A stretch of 64,000 nt of DNA from Rhodobacter aestuarii (GTDB taxonomy: Bacteria; Pseudomonadota; Alphaproteobacteria; Rhodobacterales; Rhodobacteraceae). The stretch is taken from contig NZ_FTOG01000006.1 in assembly GCF_900156655.1 (NCBI RefSeq), positions 62,001 to 126,000 of the forward strand, read 5' to 3'. Shown here one piece after another: positions 38,431 through 46,305 of the stretch; positions within the stretch are counted from its first letter, which is position 1, and each line of letters starts with the position of its first letter. The position numbers were made by a program, and so were the translations under genes. The notes beneath the pieces were generated by a model. That model was not told where the DNA came from, searched no databases, and worked only from the letters and a program-made list of their open reading frames with translations.

Positions 38431-38459
38431 TTGACTTCACCAAGTTTTGGAGATTTTGA
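38431..38459 (+). promoter_or_regulatory. possible promoter of the RTX/Hint gene
   Basis: TTGACT (38431-38436) and a weak TTTTGA (38454-38459) are 17 bases apart in an AT-rich stretch. If used, transcription begins near 38466, downstream of the longer TTG start and upstream of GTG 38504. Confidence 0.3.
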
Positions 38460-38503
38460 GCGATCCTGAAACGTACGGGGCATGCACTTCACAGGGGTCT
38501 TGG

Positions 38504-40456
38504 GTGACGACCTATACGTTCACGGGCTATAATTTCACCGATTACGTGCCGGTGAGTGGCGCGCCCAATGTGGGCGCGACGTTCCGCATTAGCCCGGATT
38601 TTGATGCCGCAACCGATGCGATCACCTTCACCGTCACCGATGATGACACAACGCTTTCGGGTGGCAGCGGGTCGATCCAAGATGCGACGCAGCAAACCGC
38701 CACCGTTACCGATGCGCTGGGCAGCACGCTCTACTCCGGCACGATCCGGATCGGCTGGGAAGCCACCTTCACCCTGCCCGATGGCTCCACCGTCCATGTC
38801 TGGGATGTCTGGACGGGGGATAGCGGTGGCTCGCGGATTGGGCTGATTGCCGATGCCGAACTGCCCCCCGGCGTCACCTTCCAGATCACAGATTATGTGG
38901 AAGGCACCAGTTCCTCCGTTTGGCCCAGCTATTCGGCGATTTCCGACCCCACAACCGACCCAGACAGCAGCCAGACGATCCTTGGCGGGAACTTGGCGGA
39001 TTCGCTTTACGGCGGCGATGGCGATGACAGCATCGACGGGGGCGCAGGCAACGACACGATTGATGGTGGCGCGGGCAATGACACCATTGATGGCGGCACA
39101 GAGAATGATGCGATCTATGGCGGCACGGGGGACGACAGCCTCACCGGCGGCAGTGGCGATGATCAGATCTGGGGCGATGACGGTGCTGATACGCTTTCAG
39201 GCGGCGCGGGCAGCGACAACCTAACGGGCGGGGCGGGCGACGACCTGTTCCTGATCAGCGATGCCGACGATTTCGACAATATCGATGGCGGCACCGAGAC
39301 TGACACGATTGAGTTCAGTTCCAGCACGCAAGGGGTCACCGTCACTTGGTCGGGCGTCACCTCGGGGAGCTATGATTTTGACGCCACGACCGGTTCGGGC
39401 AGTTTCAACAATGTCGAATCGATCACCGGCACCGATTACGATGATACCTTTAATGCCTCTGGCGCCGGATCGGGCGTGTCGGTCGATGGTGGTGCGGGCG
39501 ATGATGTTTTCACCGGATCGAATTTTGCCGATAGCCTGACTGGCGGGCTGGGCAATGATACAATCACCACCGGGACCGGCGCTGATACGATCTCGATGAC
39601 CTCGGGCGACGGGGTCGATACCGTCACCGATTTTGACCTTACGGGCCTTGGCAGCGGGCCAACCACCGACCAATTGGATACCTCTGCGCTCACCGGCGGC
39701 ACCGGCACGGGCGGTACGGTCCGCGCCTTTGACGTGGTTGTGACCGATGATGGCTCGGGCAATGCGCTCCTGACCTTCCCCTCGGGCGAGCAATTGCTAC
39801 TGACGGGTGTCGCACCTGCCTCTATCAGCTCCGCCTCCAGCCTGCATGCGATGGGCATTCCCTGCTTTGTCGCGGGAACGCAGATCGCCACGCCCTCCGG
39901 GCCGCGCAAGGTGGAAAGCTTGAGGCCGGGGGATTTGGTGCTGACCCGCGACCATGGCGCGCAACCCGTTCTATGGGCCGCAGGGCGAACAATCGCCCCC
40001 CAGACACTTGCAAACCGCATTGCGCTGCGCCCGGTGGAGATTTTCGCGTCGGCGCTTGGCAACACCCAGCGCCTACGGGTTTCGGCGCAACATGCGGTTT
40101 TGGCCGAGATTGGCGGCATTCCGCAACTGCTGCGCGCCAAACATCTGGCGGAATTTGCGCCCCATCTGGCGCGTGTGCTCAAGCCGCGCAGCGCCATATC
40201 TTATCACCATCTGCTTTTGCCCACCCATGCGCTGATCTGTGCGGAAGGGGTGTGGAGCGAAAGCCTCTGGCCCGGCCCGATGGCCTTTGCCGCGCTTTCG
40301 CCTGCCGACAAAGCGGGGCTTTTACGCCTGCGCACTGATCTTGCGGCGGGGCTTTTGGGGCTGGCACCGATCGAACCGGCCTACGGGCCGCCCGCGCAAC
40401 CGATCTTACGGCGGCGCGCGCTGCGCCACCTTTTGGGCGTGCGTCTCACAGCCTGA
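38504..40456 (+). CDS. secreted RTX calcium-binding protein with C-terminal Hint_2 domain
   Basis: 650 residues from a GTG (VTTYTFTGYNFTDYVPVSGA) behind AGGGG. No signal peptide is present; export by a type I system is expected. Residues 160-260 are Asp/Gly nonapeptide RTX repeats (GGDGDDSIDGGAGNDTIDGG and similar) that bind calcium, with a second block near 330-365 (GGAGDDVFTG, GGLGNDTITTG). The last 200 residues form a Hint_2 domain: Cys-first PCFVAGTQIATPSGPRKVES, LRPGDLVLTRDHGAQPVLWA and RVSAQHAVLA. Hint_2 domains resemble intein/hedgehog autoprocessing modules. No type I secretion genes are adjacent. The translation start is uncertain because there is no in-frame ATG near the 5' end. Confidence 0.85.
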   Translation: MTTYTFTGYNFTDYVPVSGAPNVGATFRISPDFDAATDAITFTVTDDDTTLSGGSGSIQDATQQTATVTDALGSTLYSGTIRIGWEATFTLPDGSTVHVWDVWTGDSGGSRIGLIADAELPPGVTFQITDYVEGTSSSVWPSYSAISDPTTDPDSSQTILGGNLADSLYGGDGDDSIDGGAGNDTIDGGAGNDTIDGGTENDAIYGGTGDDSLTGGSGDDQIWGDDGADTLSGGAGSDNLTGGAGDDLFLISDADDFDNIDGGTETDTIEFSSSTQGVTVTWSGVTSGSYDFDATTGSGSFNNVESITGTDYDDTFNASGAGSGVSVDGGAGDDVFTGSNFADSLTGGLGNDTITTGTGADTISMTSGDGVDTVTDFDLTGLGSGPTTDQLDTSALTGGTGTGGTVRAFDVVVTDDGSGNALLTFPSGEQLLLTGVAPASISSASSLHAMGIPCFVAGTQIATPSGPRKVESLRPGDLVLTRDHGAQPVLWAAGRTIAPQTLANRIALRPVEIFASALGNTQRLRVSAQHAVLAEIGGIPQLLRAKHLAEFAPHLARVLKPRSAISYHHLLLPTHALICAEGVWSESLWPGPMAFAALSPADKAGLLRLRTDLAAGLLGLAPIEPAYGPPAQPILRRRALRHLLGVRLTA

Positions 40457-40522
40457 TCCGCTCCCGACCTAGTGCAAATGTCCCGAGCATCCGCGGATGC
40501 CGCGAGCCAAACCACTTTGCGC

Positions 40523-40550
40523 TTGCGCCGCGCTCGGTTCCCTCTATCTT
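40523..40550 (+). promoter_or_regulatory. promoter of the thi leader and thiBPQ
   Basis: TTGCGC (40523-40528), a 16-base spacer and TATCTT (40545-40550) place a start site near 40556, immediately before the TPP riboswitch. Confidence 0.5.
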
Positions 40551-40557
40551 CCGATCC

Positions 40558-40690
40558 CACCTCGGGGTGCCCAGTTGGGCTGAGATGCGCTTGCGCGAAC
40601 CCGTCGAACCTGAACCGGTTAAGACCGGCGGAGGGAAGGTGCCGGGCTCTCCCGGCCTGACCCCGCCCGTCAGGCCATTGGAGAGAGAAA
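40558..40690 (+). promoter_or_regulatory. TPP riboswitch with an SD-sequestering platform
   Basis: The aptamer is 40558-40641: P1 CACCT (40558-40562) pairs with AGGTG (40637-40641), and the conserved cores GGGGTGCCC, GGCTGAGA, GAACCCG and GAACCTGAACCGGTTA followed by ACCGGCGGAGGGA are all present. Downstream, GCCGGG/CCCGGC (641-656) competes with GGCCTGA/TCAGGCC (654-676). CTCTCC (40647-40652) is complementary to the ribosome site GGAGAG (40680-40685). There is no T-tract, so control is probably translational. Confidence 0.94.
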
Positions 40691-41679
40691 TGACCAAACC
40701 TCTGATGCTTGCGGGATGTCTTTTGGCGGCACTGCCTGCCTTTGCAGAAGATATGCCCACGCTCACCGTTTATGCGCCCGAATATTTTACCTCGGAATGG
40801 GGCCCGGGCCCAAAGATCGAGGAAGGCTTTGAAGCCATTTGCAAATGCGATCTGAAATTTGTCGCGGGCGATGTTCTGCCGCGCATCTTACTTGAGGGGG
40901 AAAACACCCAAGCCGATGTGGTGATTGGGCTCAACACCGATGTTTCGGCACGTGCGCGGGCGACCGGGCTATTCGCCCCGCATGGCCAAGACCTAGCAAG
41001 CCTGACGATGCCGGTCGCTTGGGAGGATGCGGTTTTCTTGCCCTTTGATTGGTCGGAGACAGCCTTCATCTATGATCGCACCAAGCTCGCCAATCCGCCC
41101 GCCTCTTTTGCCGACCTGCTCGCGGCCCCTGCCGATGCTTACAAGATCGCCATTCAAGACCCGCGTGCCTCAACCTCGGGCCTCGCGCTGCTGCTTTGGG
41201 TGAAGCACATCTATGGCGACAAAGCGGGCGAGGCTTGGGCGAAGCTTTCCCCAAAGGTGCTGACCGTCACGCAAGATTGGTCCGAAAGCTATGGGCTTTT
41301 CACCGAAGGCGAGGCGGATATGGTGCTGAGCTTCACCACTTCGCCCGCCTATCACCGCATCGCCGAGGGCGATGACACAAAGGTCGCCGCGATCTTCCCC
41401 GAAGGGCATTATTTCTATGCGGAACTCGCCGCGCAGCTGAAAGGCGCGAAGCACCCCGAACTTGCGCAGGCGTTCATGGATTATATCCTGTCGGACGCTT
41501 TCCAAGGCATGATTGCCACCGCAAACTGGTCCTATCCGGTGATCGAAAAGCCGGGCTTCCTGCCCGAAGGTTTTGCCACCCTACCGCGCCCCGAAACCAC
41601 CTTCTTCTATTCGGAAGAAGAGGCCGAGGCGTTGCGCGGCCCGGCGGTTGAGGAATGGCGCGCGAATTTCGGCAAATGA
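40690..41679 (+). CDS. thiB: thiamine ABC transporter substrate-binding protein
   Basis: Periplasmic thiamine/TPP-binding protein of 329 residues. Signal peptide MTKPLMLAGCLLAALPAFA, cleavage before EDMPTLTVYA. The ThiB signatures are GPGPKIEEGFEAICKCDLKF, VVIGLNTDVSARA and PRASTSGLALLLWVKHIYG. The TPP riboswitch directly upstream supports the ligand. Its stop overlaps the thiP start as ATGA. Confidence 0.95.
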   Translation: MTKPLMLAGCLLAALPAFAEDMPTLTVYAPEYFTSEWGPGPKIEEGFEAICKCDLKFVAGDVLPRILLEGENTQADVVIGLNTDVSARARATGLFAPHGQDLASLTMPVAWEDAVFLPFDWSETAFIYDRTKLANPPASFADLLAAPADAYKIAIQDPRASTSGLALLLWVKHIYGDKAGEAWAKLSPKVLTVTQDWSESYGLFTEGEADMVLSFTTSPAYHRIAEGDDTKVAAIFPEGHYFYAELAAQLKGAKHPELAQAFMDYILSDAFQGMIATANWSYPVIEKPGFLPEGFATLPRPETTFFYSEEEAEALRGPAVEEWRANFGK

Positions 41680-43199
41680 TCCCGGCGGCACTGGCGGCGA
41701 CTTTGGTGGCCGCACTGGTGCTGGCGCCCCTTGGTGCGGTGATTGTCCGCGCCGGGGGGCTTTCGGCTTTGGCCCCCTCGGATCTGGAGGCACTGCGGTT
41801 TACGCTTTGGCAAGCGACGCTTTCGGCGGCGATCAGTTGCGCCTTGGCGGTACCGGTGGCGCGCGCGCTGCATAGGCGCCGCTTTCCCGGGCGCGGGCTT
41901 TTTATCGCACTGATGGGGGCACCATTTTTGCTGCCCACCATCGTCGCGGTGATGGGGCTTTTGGCGATTTTGGGGCGCCGTGGCGTGGTCAATAGTGGGC
42001 TGACGGCACTGGGCTTGCCAGAGCTTTCGCTTTACGGGCCGCAAGGCGTGGTGGTGGCGCATGTGTTTTTGAACCTGCCGCTCGCCACGCGGATGCTGCT
42101 GCATGGCTGGCAAGCGATCCCGTCCGAACGGGTGCGGCTAGCGTTGTCACTTGGCCTTCCGCCTGCGCAAATCCACCGCCAGTTGGAGCGCCCGATGCTG
42201 CGCGCCATCCTGCCCGGCGCGTTCTTGGCGATTTTCCTTGTCTGCCTGACCTCTTTTGCCGTGGCGCTGACCCTGGGTGGTGGGCCGCGCGCCTCCACGC
42301 TGGAGGTCGCGATCTATCAAGCCTTTCGGTTTGAGGCCGATCTGGGCCGCGCCGCGGCGCTTTCGGCACTGCAAATTGTCCTGGCGCTGGTGGCGCTTGG
42401 TATCGCATCGCGGCTCACCTTGCCTAGCGCTTTTGGCGCGGGGCTCGACCGCGCTTGGCCGGCGAATTTAGCCCCCGGCCGCCTGCACCGCGTGATCGAC
42501 ACCACTGCCCTTTTAGCCGCAGCGGCGTTCTTGCTGGCGCCACTGCTTGCCATTGCGTTGCGGGGCATTGGGGAAATCCCAACGCTTCCCGCTTCGATCT
42601 GGCACGCGGCCCTCACCTCGATCTTGCTCGCAATCGGCGCAACGGCGCTCACCCTCGCGCTGGCCCTGCCGCTTGCCCTTGCCGCGCCGCGCGCGCTCTG
42701 GTCCGAAGCGGTGGCGATGCTGCCGCTTACGGCGTCTGCTTTGGTGCTAGGGACGGGGCTGTTTTTGATCGTCCGGCCCTTAGTTGCACCCAACACACTT
42801 GCGTTGCCAGTGACGCTGATCGTCAACGCCACGCTCTCTCTGCCCTTTGCTGTGCGGCTGCTGCTCCCCGAAATCCGCACCCTTCAGGCGGACTATGACC
42901 GGCTCGCCGCGAGCCTGAACCTTACCGGCTTTGCCCGGCTAAGGCTGCTCACGCTTCCCCGGCTTGCCCGCCCCTTGGGCTTTTCTGCGGGGATCGCCGC
43001 CGCCTTTTCGATGGGCGATCTTGGCGTGATCACGCTTTTTTCGGATGGTCAGATTAAAACCTTGCCGCTCGCCCTTTACAGTCTGATGGGCAGCTACAGA
43101 ATGGATCAGGCCGCCGGAGCCGCTTGCTTGCTGATGGCCCTCACCTTCGGCCTTTACGCCCTCTTCGACCGGATCGGAGCCCATGCTGACCCTCGATAA
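41676..43199 (+). CDS. thiP: thiamine ABC transporter permease
   Basis: Fused double-permease of 507 residues, about 12 spans, in the inner membrane. Two binding-protein-dependent permease loops are visible: GPQGVVVAHVFLNLPLATRM near the middle of half one, and LLPEIRTLQADYDRLAASLN in half two. ATG 41676 overlaps the thiB stop by four bases (ATGA); an upstream in-frame ATG at 41655 is less likely. It overlaps thiQ by 17 bases. Confidence 0.94.
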   Translation: MIPAALAATLVAALVLAPLGAVIVRAGGLSALAPSDLEALRFTLWQATLSAAISCALAVPVARALHRRRFPGRGLFIALMGAPFLLPTIVAVMGLLAILGRRGVVNSGLTALGLPELSLYGPQGVVVAHVFLNLPLATRMLLHGWQAIPSERVRLALSLGLPPAQIHRQLERPMLRAILPGAFLAIFLVCLTSFAVALTLGGGPRASTLEVAIYQAFRFEADLGRAAALSALQIVLALVALGIASRLTLPSAFGAGLDRAWPANLAPGRLHRVIDTTALLAAAAFLLAPLLAIALRGIGEIPTLPASIWHAALTSILLAIGATALTLALALPLALAAPRALWSEAVAMLPLTASALVLGTGLFLIVRPLVAPNTLALPVTLIVNATLSLPFAVRLLLPEIRTLQADYDRLAASLNLTGFARLRLLTLPRLARPLGFSAGIAAAFSMGDLGVITLFSDGQIKTLPLALYSLMGSYRMDQAAGAACLLMALTFGLYALFDRIGAHADPR

Positions 43200-43878
43200 G
43201 CTCCTGATCGAGCAAGACGATTTCCGGCTCTGCGCCGATCTCACCCTCAAGCAAGGCTCCTGCACGGCGATCCTCGGCCCTTCGGGTGCGGGAAAGTCCA
43301 CGCTGCTGACCACGCTGGCTGGGTTCCTAAACCCAACCTCGGGCCGCCTGCTGTGGGACGGTGAAGACATCATGGCGATGGCCCCCGGCCTGCGCCCGCT
43401 GTCGATTTTGTTTCAGGATCAAAACTTGTTCCCGCATTTGAGCGTGGCGCAAAACCTTGGGCTCGGCATCTCGCCGCGCCCAAGGCTCAGCGCTACCGAT
43501 CATGCGCGTATTGCCAAGGCGCTTGACCGCGTTGGGCTTTCGGGGATGGGGGCGCGCAAGCCGGGGTCGCTTTCGGGCGGGCAGCAGGGGCGGGTGGCGC
43601 TGGCCCGATGCCTGTTGCGCGCCAAACCGCTCTTGTTGCTGGATGAGCCCTTTGCAGCGCTTGGGCCCGCGCTGAAAGCCGATATGCTGGCTTTGGTGGC
43701 CGAGATTGCCGACGAACAGGGCACTACGGTGATCATGGTCAGTCATGACCCAAATGACGCCAAAGCACTTTGCTCAGAAACCGTGCTTTTGGCCGATGGT
43801 GTCGCGCAGCCTCCCCGCCCCACCGATGATCTGTTGGCCGACCCGCCGCCCGCACTCGCGGCCTATCTTGGCCGATAA
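43183..43878 (+). CDS. thiQ: thiamine ABC transporter ATP-binding protein
   Basis: Energises ThiP, 231 residues. Walker A GPSGAGKST (about 32-40), Q-loop LFQDQNLF, signature LSGGQQGRVALARCL and Walker B LLLLDEPFAALG are intact, with the H-loop His in MVSHDPNDAK. It overlaps thiP by 17 bases, so thiBPQ is one operon under the riboswitch. Confidence 0.94.
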   Translation: MLTLDKLLIEQDDFRLCADLTLKQGSCTAILGPSGAGKSTLLTTLAGFLNPTSGRLLWDGEDIMAMAPGLRPLSILFQDQNLFPHLSVAQNLGLGISPRPRLSATDHARIAKALDRVGLSGMGARKPGSLSGGQQGRVALARCLLRAKPLLLLDEPFAALGPALKADMLALVAEIADEQGTTVIMVSHDPNDAKALCSETVLLADGVAQPPRPTDDLLADPPPALAAYLGR

Positions 43879-43974
43879 AGCACAGCAGCGCCCCCTCACC
43901 GAGCCGTGCCTTTGCAAGCCCTTGGTGCATCGGTATAACGGGTTCAACAGCTAGCCACCCCAACGGATGGACCG

Positions 43975-44322
43975 ATGATGATTTCGAAATTCGCCCTTTT
44001 GCTGCCGATGGCCGCCGCTTTGTCGCTTTCTGCTTGCACCAATCCCGAACCCGCCCCGGTGACCGATCCCGTGCCCACGCCGCATATGACGGCGCCGGTT
44101 TCACAACTGGGAGCTTTGGAAGAGCGCGAACCCGATACCTGCCACGCCGCAGAGTACACTTCGGCGCTGGGGCAACCTTCGGCCATCATCCCGACGCTGG
44201 GGATCACCCGCCCGATCAATGTGGTCGAATGGCGTGGGATCGAGCCGCAGGAATATAATCCGCAACGGATCGTGTTCCGGCTCGATGTGAACGGCAATAT
44301 CTTCAACATTGATTGCGGCTGA
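43975..44322 (+). CDS. I78 peptidase-inhibitor-like lipoprotein
   Basis: 115 residues. N-terminal LLLPMAAALSLSAC is a lipoprotein signal with lipobox LSAC, so the protein is membrane-anchored. After a Pro-rich linker, the C-terminal 65 residues match the I78 inhibitor pattern: DTCHAAEYTSALGQPSAI, a central ITRPINVVEW, and the final RIVFRLDVNGNIFNIDCG with the two conserved cysteines probably bridged. Family members inhibit serine proteases (an elastase inhibitor is the type). A trypsin-like protease gene lies at 55.1-55.9 kb but not in the same operon. Confidence 0.75.
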   Translation: MMISKFALLLPMAAALSLSACTNPEPAPVTDPVPTPHMTAPVSQLGALEEREPDTCHAAEYTSALGQPSAIIPTLGITRPINVVEWRGIEPQEYNPQRIVFRLDVNGNIFNIDCG

Positions 44323-44358
44323 GCCAAAGCTCAACCGCACACGGCCCAGAAGGTCTGG

Positions 44359-44793
44359 TTACATCTTGAACCGGCCGTGGCAATCCTTGCAGGCGGCCTG
44401 AACCGGGTTGAGTGTATCGGCGATATCTTTGGCCGAGCCGCCTTTTAGCTCATTTGCGGCCTTCAAAAGCCGGTTCACCTTCAGGCGAAACTCAGAGCGT
44501 TCCTGCCAAATGATCGGCAGCGCTTCGGAAACAGGGTCATCTGCGGGCGCTTTGAAGGCAGGGCCAACTTGGTCCGCATCGCGGCGCAATGCCTCGATCA
44601 CCGCTTCGATCTTTTCGGCATCATAAGCGATTTTACCGCTGGCCGTTTCAGACAACAGCTTGCTGTGCGCCTTGAGATCCTGCATCAGCGCGATCCGCGC
44701 CTTCACATCGGGGTCTTTTGCCTCTTCCCCCGCGATGGCGGCGGTTCCAAGGGCAAGGCTCAGGGCCATCATCGGGATCAGTCTTGCGTGCAT
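44359..44793 (-). CDS. cytochrome c' (class II c-type cytochrome)
   Basis: 144 residues with a signal peptide (MHARLIPMMALSLALGTAAIA) and a single C-terminal heme site CKDCH in AACKDCHGRFKM, the hallmark of cytochrome c'. The four-helix bundle is predicted by MQDLKAHSKLLSETASGKIA and RLKVNRLLKAANELKG-like segments. Periplasmic; such proteins bind NO or transfer electrons. ATG 44793 is behind GAGGAGG; the much longer upstream open frame runs through the leader and is not used. It is preceded by a structured leader with a terminator (44865-45060). Confidence 0.88.
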   Translation of the reverse strand: MHARLIPMMALSLALGTAAIAGEEAKDPDVKARIALMQDLKAHSKLLSETASGKIAYDAEKIEAVIEALRRDADQVGPAFKAPADDPVSEALPIIWQERSEFRLKVNRLLKAANELKGGSAKDIADTLNPVQAACKDCHGRFKM

Positions 44794-44864
44794 CAGGGCC
44801 TCCTCGTTCTTGGCGGCAAGATGCGGGCAATGCTGCGGCAAGGCAACCAAAAGCCGATCACGAA

Positions 44865-44893
44865 AACGAAAACCCCGCCCTTGCGGACGGGGT
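44865..44893 (-). terminator. intrinsic terminator upstream of the cytochrome c' gene
   Basis: On the minus strand ACCCCGTCC (893-885), loop GCAA, GGGCGGGGT (880-872), one mismatch, then TTTTCGTTTTC. It sits 79 bases before the cytochrome c' start, so it ends an upstream transcript or attenuates the cytochrome message. Confidence 0.65.
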
Positions 44894-45060
44894 CTATCGT
44901 GCGAAAGCCGCCCCGGTGAGCGAACTGGGTGGGGGCTGTTGACCGCCCACCGGGGCTTCAGCGTTTTCCGCTGCGTTCCCTTTTCGCTGCAAAAGCAGGC
45001 GCAACTTCGCTGGCTAAAAGACATTTTTCAGACCATTTTCGGGCCATACCAAGGCAAGGT
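44865..45060 (-). ncRNA. candidate structured leader or small RNA
   Basis: Part of a 334-base non-coding gap (44794-45127) between divergent genes. Reading the minus strand, hairpins occur at about 44990-44977 (CTGC/GCAG), 44973-44959 (CGCTG/CAGCG, drawn as complement) and 44956-44910 (GCCCCGGTG with CACCGGGGC, 30-base loop containing a second stem GGGCGG/CCGCCC-like). The intrinsic terminator (893-872) then follows. I cannot match it to 6S, SRP, tmRNA, RNase P or a known riboswitch. The 5' end is not defined. Confidence 0.35.
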
Positions 45061-45127
45061 AAATATCCGCAGACTGCGTTTTTCGCGGGGCATTGATTTG
45101 CTGCTTCGGCGGTGTCACCATTTGGTC

Positions 45128-45475
45128 ATGACGCTGCAACCACCAAGCCCGTTTCCACCGCCTTCTTCTGCGCCCGCGCAGGTGGCTTTTGACAGGATGG
45201 AGCTTGGCGCGATCCTTGGCCTCTATGGGCGCATGGTGGCGATGACCGAGGCGCGCGACTATGCGATGAGCTTTTTGCGCGATCACGCGGTCTTTGCGAT
45301 CTTTCGGCGGACCGCAGAAACCCCGCTTTACCGGATCGAAAAGCGCCCAAGCCTGCGCAACAAACAAGGCCAATATGCGCTGATCGGGGCGGAGGGGCAG
45401 GTGCTCAAACGCGGCCACGAACTGGCGCAAGTACTGCGCGTGATTGAACGCAAGCTGATCCGCGCGGTGGATTGA
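45128..45475 (+). CDS. DUF2794 family protein
   Basis: 115 residues from MTLQPPSPFPPPSSAPAQVA. The family core is FDRMELGAILGLYGRMVAMT followed by EARDYAMSFLRDHAVFAIFR, ending LAQVLRVIERKLIRAVD. Function unknown; widespread in alphaproteobacteria. It is convergent with the NlpC/P60 gene, with two bases between stops. Confidence 0.85.
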   Translation: MTLQPPSPFPPPSSAPAQVAFDRMELGAILGLYGRMVAMTEARDYAMSFLRDHAVFAIFRRTAETPLYRIEKRPSLRNKQGQYALIGAEGQVLKRGHELAQVLRVIERKLIRAVD

Positions 45476-45477
45476 CG

Positions 45478-46305
45478 TTAGACTGGGCGTTTACGGCCAA
45501 ACCAACGCGCCTCGCCGCTTGCCGCAATGCGTGCCAAGCACGCGTCGATCGGTTCGTAGACCACCGCCATCGCATGGCCATTGGCATGGAGCAGCAGATC
45601 GGGGCTGACGGCTATGGCGATATGCCCCGCCCAAAAGAACAGATCCCCGCGTTGGGTGGAGGTATCCTCGGGCAGGAAATCGCCAAAAGCTGCGCGTTGC
45701 AGATCGCTGTCGCCCGGACAGGCGCGGTGGCAAAGCGCATAGGCCAGTTGCACCAAGCCCGAACAATCAATGCCAAAGCTCGCATTGCCACCCCAAAGAT
45801 ACGGCGTGCCCAAAAGCCGCTCGGCCACCGAGACGGGGTCAGTCTCAGGCAGATCAATCGGGCGCAAATGTCTGGCGGGCACCCAGCCCTCGGGCGTGCG
45901 GGCCAGATCGCCCGCTTGATCGAGCACCGTGAGCCGCGCGCCAAGCGAAAGCGCGCCATGCTCGCCACGCTTGATTGAAGCTTCACGGTAAAGATGCGTA
46001 CCGCGCGTTACCACCACATGGGTGGCAGGGCTTGGCGGGGCCAAGGCCAACGCTGTGATCCAGCCGCAATAGCCATCGGCTTGCGCCTGCACAAAGGCGC
46101 TTTCGCCGCGCCGCTCAATCACCACAACTTCAGCCCCGTAAAGCAGCTGTCGGTCCCGCCCGCCCTCGGGCTTGGTGGACAGGTCAACAACAGGCGAGCC
46201 GATGCGCGCGGGTTCACCCGGCACAAAAGCTTCGGCTTCCACCTGCCCATGCAGGGTTTCGAGCGCGAAGCGGCCCGAAAACGGGCTCAGGCGCGCGTCA
46301 CTCAT
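45478..46305 (-). CDS. SH3-NlpC/P60 cell-wall endopeptidase
   Basis: 275 residues. N-terminal bacterial SH3-like domains (about 40-145, VVDLSTKPEGGRDRQLLYGA and ARLTVLDQAGDLARTPEGWV), then a C-terminal NlpC/P60 catalytic domain with Cys in FGIDCSGLVQLAY and His in FWAGHIAIAV. It probably cuts gamma-D-Glu-diamino acid bonds in murein peptides during recycling or remodelling. No signal peptide is seen from ATG 46305. The ATG overlaps the leucyl aminopeptidase stop (ATGA), so the pair is co-transcribed. Confidence 0.9.
   Translation of the reverse strand: MSDARLSPFSGRFALETLHGQVEAEAFVPGEPARIGSPVVDLSTKPEGGRDRQLLYGAEVVVIERRGESAFVQAQADGYCGWITALALAPPSPATHVVVTRGTHLYREASIKRGEHGALSLGARLTVLDQAGDLARTPEGWVPARHLRPIDLPETDPVSVAERLLGTPYLWGGNASFGIDCSGLVQLAYALCHRACPGDSDLQRAAFGDFLPEDTSTQRGDLFFWAGHIAIAVSPDLLLHANGHAMAVVYEPIDACLARIAASGEARWFGRKRPV

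Noticed and set aside
38447-38503. Longer TTG start of the RTX/Hint gene
   Set aside because: The added residues are unlike the family, and a plausible promoter places the transcript start downstream of it.
44865-45060. Cobalamin riboswitch
   Set aside because: A segment reading GAAAAGGGAACGCAG resembles one element of the B12 aptamer, but the B12 box (GCCACTG-type) and the CCCGCAACTG core are absent.
44865-45060. SRP RNA, tmRNA or RNase P RNA
   Set aside because: The SRP tetraloop region (GGTCAGGTCC...GGAAGCAG), the tmRNA tag reading frame and the RNase P core (GAGGAAAGTCC) are not found.
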